Source: Paramacrobiotus richtersi
Lineage: Eukaryota; Tardigrada; Eutardigrada; Parachela; Macrobiotidae
DNA: 27,063 nt
Assembly (NCBI GenBank): GCA_034698045.1
Contig: JAQGAU010000496.1
Span: forward strand, 1 to 27,063
Direction of reading: 5' to 3'
The stretch's first letter is position 1. The number at the start of each line of letters is the position of its first letter. Position numbers and translations under genes: made by a program. This document shows positions 20,108 through 27,063 of the stretch, in pieces. The notes beneath the pieces are model-generated. The model was not told where the DNA came from, searched no databases, and was given only the letters and a program-made list of their open reading frames with translations.

Positions 20108-20864
20108 GCTGCACGGATCAGACTACTCCCCCGATCAATGCGCTGCAACAACAGTCATAACAAGGATCATCAATGATTCAGGAACGCACTGACAAATTCT
20201 GGAGTTTTGATACCTTGCGCACTGTTTAAGCAACCAAGAAATCTTCGATATTCGCACAAACTTTATCATCATCCGTTTTTTACTGATATATACATCAAGT
20301 GTCAATGAAATTATTGTTTTAAGACAAAAGAATTATTGATGTGAATTGTGAACGTCTGAAAAGAGCGAAGTACCCTGACTAGCGCAGTTTCCCAGCTCGT
20401 GAAAGTTTCCTCAAACTGGTTCGTTCAAACTGTTGAAAAGAATCTAAGACTGGGTTGTGATGAATATACTCGATAACGCTTACCTTTCCGGATAGAACAA
20501 CAATACCAAAAAACAATTGAGATCAGCAAGAGATTTGGCAACTGTTTGTTACGGGATCGATAATTTTGATTACGAAAACGGAAAAGCAAGAAAATTTTCA
20601 CGCCAGAGCGTGATCTGCATTTACCTGACACCCTGGAAGAAAGACGCCTTAGGGCCAAGTTCTGAGCAGTGAGTGCTAACTTCTAAGGCCAGTACACAGA
20701 ACTCACAGTTTATAGCCGCGTCCCGGTAGAGCATGCGCTTTCGCCCAACCTAATCTGTTTTTGATAATTCCGCGCATTCTTATCACTTTATAAATGATAT
20801 TTTGAGCCTACGAAACTTGAAAACTCTTTTGTAAAACATTCTACAGCTTCTCACACTGCTTGCT
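20108..20864. promoter_or_regulatory. Divergent SELENOT / MTO1 intergenic promoter region
   Basis: The 757 bp between the two start codons must hold both promoters and 5' leaders. A TATAAA lies at 20789-20794, 71 bp before the MTO1 ATG, in the plus direction. No TATA-like element was evident close to the SELENOT start. Whether the promoter is shared is inference from orientation only. Confidence 0.45.
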
Positions 20865-23800
20865 ATGTTACGGCACCGTCTCCTGACCGACTATGAAGCC
20901 CTCCTCGAGCTCCACAACCGATTCCGCTACGTCCTCCAGCGACTGGTCCGTCGACAGCCACTCTGTACTTCCTCCAATCCCACAGGTATTTCACACAATC
21001 CCTTACCCTCTCTCCATCCGTAATCATCAGAAATTGTTTAGTAACCGATACCTTCGACGTGATCGTCGTCGGGGGCGGTCATGCGGGGACGGAAGCCGCG
21101 TGTGGGGCCGCACGGATGGGCGCGAGGACTTTGCTGGTAACGCACAAACTGGACACGTTGGGGGAGATGTCGTGTAATCCGTCGTTCGGGGGCATCGGGA
21201 AGGGCCATCTGATGAAGGAGGTGGATGCGCTGGATGGGGTGTGTGGACGGGTGTGTGATGTTTCGGGTGTGCAGTATAAAGTGTTGAACAGGAAGAAGGG
21301 GCCAGCTGTTTGGGGATATCGCGCGCAGATTGACAGGTAAAGAAAGTCCCAAGAATACTATTTTACAAAATAGATTATTTTACTTTATGTTTTATGTTTT
21401 TTATTATTTAAAAAATTGTATTGTATAAAATTTCACATAAACATATGAAATTTAATTTTATTTAGCTGTTTGTTTTCGCATTTTTTTGAGCTGTTTTTGA
21501 ATAGCGCAAATTGCGGCAAATTTGGTTGGTTGGTTTGGAAGGAGGTGGTTTCTCAATTTAAATTATAATTCTACGACGATCCGTTGTTAATTTTCTGATA
21601 TATTTTCCGGCCCGCAGACGTTTTTGTGTCGTTGGATTTAAATGGGTTTTTAATCTTTTTATTTTCTTTTTTTGTTGGGAAATCATTAGGTCTTGATTTT
21701 GGCATGTGTTTTCGGTGGAGATTTTTACCTTGTTGTATATGGATCAGATGTAACGTTGTACTGCAAGAACTTTGTTTTATCCTAATGCTGATCCGAACAC
21801 TGACTGCAGTAACTCCATCGTCGGAAATCGTAGGGTAATGGCTTAATCAGAACGTAAAACTCTGACAGGCGCGTTCTTTAGAGAAACCTTCCCTATTTGA
21901 TGATGTACACGAAAGCTCTTTTTCATAACGTCGAGTTATGTTATTGTTACCGTGTTCGTATTATTTGTTCGCAGTATTTTTTACGAATTTACCGGTTCAA
22001 CTAAGTTTTTTTTTAAATAATTAAATATTTTTGTGTTTCTGTGATTGTGTGGGCTGGCGTTTGTTGTATCTGTTTTTGCCAATATGTGATACCAGTAGTA
22101 CGTTCAAAATTGTAAACACCGCAAAAAAACGGTATGGTAGTGAAAGCTTCTGTGTGTATTTGGGAAGATTGTTATCGTAGATTATGGGCTTACTATCTCG
22201 ATTAATCATGCGTGCTACGGTCAGCAGTTGATACGGCATTTCTTTCCGGCATTGGAGAGTATTTTTGTTATCTTTGTTTGCATTCGTACGTTTAAAATTA
22301 TTACAATTAATTTGTTATTCTAGTTAGCAAAATTAAAATAGTGAGTTAATAATAATAATAATATGTGTGGTTTTTTTAATGAGGTAATCAGTATGATATC
22401 AATATCATTTCCTTGCTGATAAGGTCGTCTTTATAGGAAACTGTACAAATCCCACATGCGAAAAGAACTCTCCACCTACCCCAACCTGACCATCACCGCC
22501 GCCTCCGCCGACGACCTCCTCACAACCCCCTCCTCCCCACTCACCTGCCAGGGCGTCGTCACCTCCGACGGCTCCATCTTCCGGTCCTCCTCCGTCGTCC
22601 TGACCACCGGGACCTTCCTCCGGGGGGAGATCAACGTCGGTCTGGACACCCGACCCGCCGGCCGCCACGGGGACGCCCCGGCCGTCGCCCTGGCCGAGAC
22701 GATGGAAAAAGTGGGATTTACCATGGGGCGACTGCGGACCGGGACCCCGCCGCGGCTGGATAAACGGACCATTGATTTTAGTCAGATGGGGGTGTGGAAA
22801 GGGGATGATCCACCGTTAAGTTTCTCCTTTATGAATGAGAGGCCGTGGATTAAGAGTGAGGAACAGATGGAGTGTCATATCACGTATACACCCGTGGAGT
22901 GTACACAGATTGTTTTGGATACGCTGGAGTTGAATCGGCATGTTAAGGAGGAAACGCGCGGCCCCAGGTAGGGCTGCACTGTGTAGTTTAGTTGTTCGTA
23001 TGATTTGATATTTTTGTTATTTATTTTTAGTATTTATTTTTTATTTTTTCCATTATTTTTATTCAATTTATTTTATTATTCCTTTCCCTTGTTGCACTTA
23101 TATTTTGTATTGTACAGTGTTATGTTTGAACTGGATCACCTCACATGTCAGTAGAATTTCAAACGGTTATTACTGTAAAGCAGTAATAACACGCGAAAAT
23201 GGGCGCTTTACAATCGCGGAAATCGTAGAGTAGTGGCGCAGTAATATGATACGGCTGCTTGACTCATTTTGAATCCAACCCAGTGGGGGTTATTGTAAGC
23301 ACATGGTCATTTCTAGTCCGCATATTTTTGTTTGTATGGAAATTCATTCCCGGGTAGTTAATACGTTATTCTGTTTTAGGACAATTTTATTCTGTTTTTT
23401 CCCCACAACTTAATAGATAAATTAGTATGATATCAATTCATTCGCAAAAATATTAACGTACAGGAAGCCAGTTGAATTGACGCTTGTTGAAAGATATTCC
23501 CTGCGATAGCTTACACGAATTTGCGGAAAGCTAGCAGCATAATGGCAGGGAAAGAAAATTAAGCTTCTGGGTGTGCGCGTTGGAATATGCAGTTATCTTT
23601 GAATATGGGCTTACAGTGCTGGTTTATTCAGATTGTACTTTGATGGGATAATTTGGTACGCCATTGCTTGTGGCATTTAAATAAAATTTTTTTCTTTTAT
23701 GATTATCCTTTCAGAAATAGATTTAAAGATTACTTTGAACAAAATTATTATCACTATCAAGTGAAATTCATGCCATGGTTGATGCCGTTTGCTCTGTTAG

Positions 23801-26800
23801 TAACACCTTAGTAACGCCTTTCTTTTTATGAACGATTTTCTATGATTAATCGGTTCTTTTTTGCACCAGGCATGTAAGGAAAAGAATTTTTCTGGGGAAA
23901 AAAATTATAATTTTAATTGGTTTATTTACAAGATTTTCCAGTGTTTTTTTTGGAGTTAGATACTGTCCATCATTTGAGTCCAAATCCATCCGTTTCGGCC
24001 ATCTTCCGCATCGTGTCTGGCTGGAACCGGAAGGTTTCGATTCGGATACCATTTATCCCAATGGTTTATCCATGACCATGCCGGTTGAATATCAAGTAAA
24101 ACCACCAATAAATAACCAGTTTTTCTATATTATAAATTGGCCGTTGTGATTCGGTAGATGAAAATACTCCGATTAATTCCCGGATTGGAGAATGTGGAGA
24201 TCTTCCGGTCGGGATATGGTGTCATGTATGATTTCATTGATCCGCGGCAGTTGAAACCGACACTGGAGACACGGCGGATGGGGAATTTGTTTCTGGCGGG
24301 ACAGATTAACGGCACGACAGGTTAGTTGCTTGTCAGTGTTGTTTATTGTTTTTAATCGAATATTGCGGTTTCCAGTTATCATAGGCAGTTTTGTAATGTG
24401 TATGTGTTTTATCTCCTCTTGACCGTTTTGTTTTAGAAAACTTTTTATTGACTGAAATTTTTATTATATTTTAGAATGTTTTTTATAGACTGGAAATTTT
24501 TTATTTTTTGGTTTTTATTCCATGGAATGCTTTAATTGTTTATTGGTAAATTTCAGTAAAATTCCAAAAAACGGTATGCTCGGTACCGAATGCCGTTTGC
24601 TAGTTTTCATACTGAAACTGGTTATGTTCTGTTATTGATCAGTATTGTAGAAGAAACGTAGAGCAGTGGTTGGTGTTCCTCATCGCTCGTGTCATAAAGG
24701 AAACTCGCTTGAAAAAAACATTATAAACCCCGTAAAGTTGGTATAATTTTTCTAAACCAGTTTTTAATTTATATGTTCGAATGTGATACTTAATTTTATT
24801 GCGCTGTATTTTGTCTTTGGTAATTGTACGTTGATTACTTGATTTATACGGTTCTTAATACTTAATATTAAATGCTTTATGGTTTCGTGACTGTTTTCTC
24901 ATGCTGTTTGCCAGATTGTTTTATTGATGGGGTGCTCTTTCTACTTGTTTTTATTGATGAAGTTTAGACGAAAATTTCGAGTAAATATTATAATAAAAAA
25001 AATACCGTCGCGGGATTTTGTCAATTGTTTTTATCGTTAAATTCCGATATTTGTTATTTTCCGTGTGGGAAAAACGTAGAGTAGTGGCTCATTTTGTCAA
25101 GTAGTTCAGTAAAACTCTGATTCCATAACAACATTTTAATGCCTTGAAAAGTTTCTATCATTTTTCCAAACCAGCTTTAACTTATTTGTACGAATGTAAT
25201 ACTTCATTAATATTGCCTTGTTTTCGGTAATTTTTCCTCGATTATCATTTTTCCAGATACCGATGTTGTTAACCGTTCTACATAGTTTTTCTACTGGTAG
25301 GTTACGAAGAAGCCGCCGCCCAGGGGATCATCGCCGGTATCAACGCTGGCTGTAACGCGCTGCAACGCTCCCCGCTCATCGTCAGCCGGACGGAAGGCTA
25401 CATCGGGGTGTTGATCGACGATCTCACCCGGCTCGGTGCGACGGAACCGTATAGAATGTTCACATCACGGGCCGAGTACCGACTACATCTTCGGCCCGAT
25501 AACGCCGGTAAGACGTACTTTACATTAATGTAAACCAGCTTATTCAGCTATCCATCGAAATGTCAAAAAGCTGGCGCATAGAAAAACTAAAAATTAATTA
25601 TTAATTAATTAAAAAAATATTATTAAATTATTGTTAAATAAAAATTAAAAATTACATTAATATTAGTAACATTACCTAAAATCACACCACTAGCAGAAAT
25701 GTTGTTATGAGTTATCAGAAGTGCCGTAGAAAAACTAATGAAAAGCTTGGGGAAATGTTATTATTTTTTTTGTTGAAAATTTGGCTGAACAATGCACAGT
25801 GCACTCCGTGAGCTCGCGACTGACAGTGCGCCACTACTCTACGTTTTGTCTCGTGGAACTAATTCAGTGCATTATGGTCGTGTATAAAGATACAGCCTGC
25901 AGCCTTCGGCTTTGTAATAGCGTTTTTCGTATATTTCTTAAAATTCAGAAACGTCCAGTTGAAAACGTAAGATTGAGAAAATGATGTTATGTAACGGGAC
26001 TTCCTAATGCCACGTTTAATGACTGTACGTGCTGAACCCACATTAATTTTCTAATTTACTTCGCTTCAGTTTACGATCGTAAGGTGGCTAATTTCCGTAC
26101 TTTTAATTAATTTTAATTAATTTAATTTTTATTGACGTTTTTTTTAATCAGACGCTGAAGAGATTACTTGGCCTACTACGTATTTATTTTGAATTATTTT
26201 ATATTTTAGATAGTCGCTTAACGGGGCGTGGTATTGTCGTGGGATGCATCGGCGAAGCGCGGCAACAGCGGTACGCGACGCAACAAACACAGTTAGCACG
26301 GGCATTGGAACTGCTCCGCACATTCCGCATGTCGTCGGCTAATTGGTCGACCAAGCTAAAAGGGAATTTCGTGACGGCACCGGTCACTAAAGATGCCTAC
26401 CAGATACTACGGCATCCCGATATCTCGGCGGAGATGGTCCTTAATGCTGTTGGCGAGGAATGTGTAAGTCAGAAATTCCAACAATACATTTAGAAAAGTA
26501 TGTAATTCGTCAAAAAAACCCCGTTGTACAGCGTAAAGTCCGTTTTTACATAGAAAAATGTAGCCACAGACTATAACTAGGTTGCCATAAAATAATGAAT
26601 AAATAAAAATAAATAAATAAATAAGATATAAATAAATAAACAACAAATAAATAACAAATAATAACAAACAGAAATAATAATAAATAAAAATAATAAATAA
26701 AAATAATAAATAAAAATAATAAATAAAAATAATAAATAAAAACAATAAATAAAAACAATAAATAAAAATAATAAATAAAAATAATGAATAAAAATAATAA

Positions 26801-27063
26801 ATAAAAATAATAAATAAAAATAATAAATAAAAATAATGAATAAAAATAATAAATAGAAATAATAAATAAAAATAATAAATATCCATTAGTCAAAGAACCG
26901 TTAATCTCTATACAGTAGCTATGTACTTCGTTAGAATAACGCCACTAACGTAATCTCGTATATAGCCGGAATTAGTCGACTTACTACATCTCCCCTGGCT
27001 CGCCCACCGTGTCAAAACCGAAGCCACCTACGCGGACGTCTCCCGTGACCTGCACTTCGACAT
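20865..27063 (+). CDS. MTO1: Mitochondrial tRNA 5-carboxymethylaminomethyluridine synthase subunit (MnmG/GidA family), partial
   Basis: Eight exons: 20865-20985, 21042-21336, 22437-22967, 23960-24095, 24158-24320, 25301-25507, 26210-26463 and 26966 to the edge, all GT-AG with matching phases, about 601 residues so far. Exon 1 is Arg-rich ([14 protein letters not shown]... [11 protein letters not shown]), a mitochondrial presequence. Exon 2 has the FAD Rossmann loop [28 protein letters not shown] and the [13 protein letters not shown] signature. Exon 3 has [14 protein letters not shown] and [11 protein letters not shown]. Exons 4-6 carry [37 protein letters not shown] and [15 protein letters not shown], family hallmarks. 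Exon 8 ([21 protein letters not shown]) begins the helical C-terminal domain. With GTPBP3 the enzyme modifies the wobble uridine of mitochondrial tRNAs. I chose the exon 8 acceptor at 26965 because it keeps phase 0. The last 60-110 residues lie beyond the window. Confidence 0.97.
21337..22436 (+). other. MTO1 intron 2 (1.1 kb)
   Basis: It starts GTAAAG and ends TTATAG. It is A/T-rich and contains a copy of the intronic repeat core (ATCGTAGGGTAATGGC, 21827-21842). No gene was recognised inside it. Confidence 0.8.
21827..21842 (+). repeat. Intronic dispersed repeat core, copy A
   Basis: ATCGTAGGGTAATGGC, the most diverged copy. It is followed at some distance by AAAACTCTGA, which is shared with copy D. 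Confidence 0.55.
23217..23238 (+). repeat. Intronic dispersed repeat core, copy B
   Basis: GGAAATCGTAGAGTAGTGGC lies in MTO1 intron 3. GGAAATCGTAG is also shared with copy A. Confidence 0.65.
24540..24850 (+). repeat. Intronic repeat, copy C (MTO1 intron 5, first unit)
   Basis: It contains ACGTAGAGCAGTGG (24656-24669). About 90 bp downstream is a segment (AAACCAGTTTTTAATTTATA, TTCGAATGTGATACTTAATT, TTTGGTAATTGTACGTTGATTA) that aligns with the same-order segment after copy D, so a unit of at least 200 bp is repeated. Confidence 0.6.
24960..25256 (+). repeat. Intronic repeat, copy D (MTO1 intron 5, second unit)
   Basis: It contains AAAACGTAGAGTAGTGGCTC (about 25071-25090), then AAACCAGCTTTAACTTATTT, TACGAATGTAATACTTCATT and TTCGGTAATTTTTCCTCGAT in the same order and spacing as copy C. 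The two units are about 415 bp apart, a diverged direct duplication. Confidence 0.6.
25828..25847 (-). repeat. Intronic dispersed repeat core, copy E (inverted)
   Basis: On the minus strand this reads AAAACGTAGAGTAGTGGCGC, in MTO1 intron 6. It is opposite in orientation to the other four copies. Confidence 0.65.
26577..26885. repeat. A/T minisatellite in MTO1 intron 7 (unit about 12-13 bp)
   Basis: AAATAATAAATA-type units repeat more than 20 times with occasional G or C changes, filling most of the 502-bp intron. The long open frames that cross it on the minus strand are artefacts of the repeat. Confidence 0.9.

Noticed and set aside
22405-22772. Gly-rich and Arg/Ser-rich minus-strand frames
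   Set aside because: Shadows of the strongly GC-biased MTO1 exon 3.
26407-26893. Long minus-strand open frames of F/I/Y/L-rich residues that look like membrane proteins
   Set aside because: They are translations of the A/T minisatellite in MTO1 intron 7; two frames give nearly the same repetitive peptide.
1-27063. tRNA, rRNA genes, CRISPR arrays or bacterial regulatory elements
   Set aside because: None seen. The intronic A-box-like motif lacks a tRNA cloverleaf, and the gene structure is eukaryotic throughout.

Overview
This is a eukaryotic, almost certainly metazoan, window. It has spliceosomal GT-AG introns of 56 bp to about 1.1 kb, a jockey/CR1-type LINE, nested cut-and-paste elements, serpin remains, a selenoprotein T gene whose UGA is used as selenocysteine, and a nuclear gene for a mitochondrial tRNA-modifying enzyme. 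No bacterial operon structure is visible. A non-insect invertebrate fits (a small-genome ecdysozoan such as a tardigrade would be consistent), but the taxon is inference.

Layout. (1) 1 to about 6150, minus strand: a non-LTR retrotransposon whose 3' end runs off the left edge. ORF2 (endonuclease plus reverse transcriptase) is open from 2773 to the window edge. ORF1 (zinc-knuckle Gag-like) is split by a 2114-bp element (3398-5511) with inverted termini and a perfect 10-bp target duplication. Removing the element and one duplication copy gives an in-frame ORF1. ORF2 has no usable start and lies in the -1 frame after a canonical A AAA AAC slippery heptamer two codons before the ORF1 stop.

(2) About 6.2-17.4 kb: a gene-poor tract of decayed fragments and small repeats. 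It holds a TTC39-like TPR fragment (about 7132-7333), a serpin pseudogene (8657-9730), an unrecognised secreted Cys-rich ORF (10712-11071, minus), a MITE with 84-bp inverted ends and TTA duplications (12527-12980), a 54-bp near-perfect palindrome (13218-13271), an MCM3-like remnant with one clean exon (15527-15707), a roughly 150-nt hairpin (about 16409-16562) and a 496-bp element with perfect 49-bp inverted ends and a 7-bp duplication (16591-17086).

(3) 18483-20107, minus strand: a complete four-exon selenoprotein T gene. Its redox motif C-Y-S-U is formed across the exon 1/2 junction, and a candidate SECIS core lies in the 3' UTR at 18389-18344.

(4) 20865 to beyond 27063, plus strand: the MTO1/MnmG (GidA) homologue, eight exons visible, C-terminus beyond the edge. 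It is divergent from SELENOT across a 757-bp intergenic region. Four of its long introns carry copies of a short shared sequence (core near CGTAGAGTAGTGGC); the last visible intron instead holds a long A/T minisatellite.

The most interesting points are the slippery-site LINE with a nested transposon inside ORF1, the recoded selenoprotein that simple ORF calling misses, and the intron-borne repeat family in MTO1.
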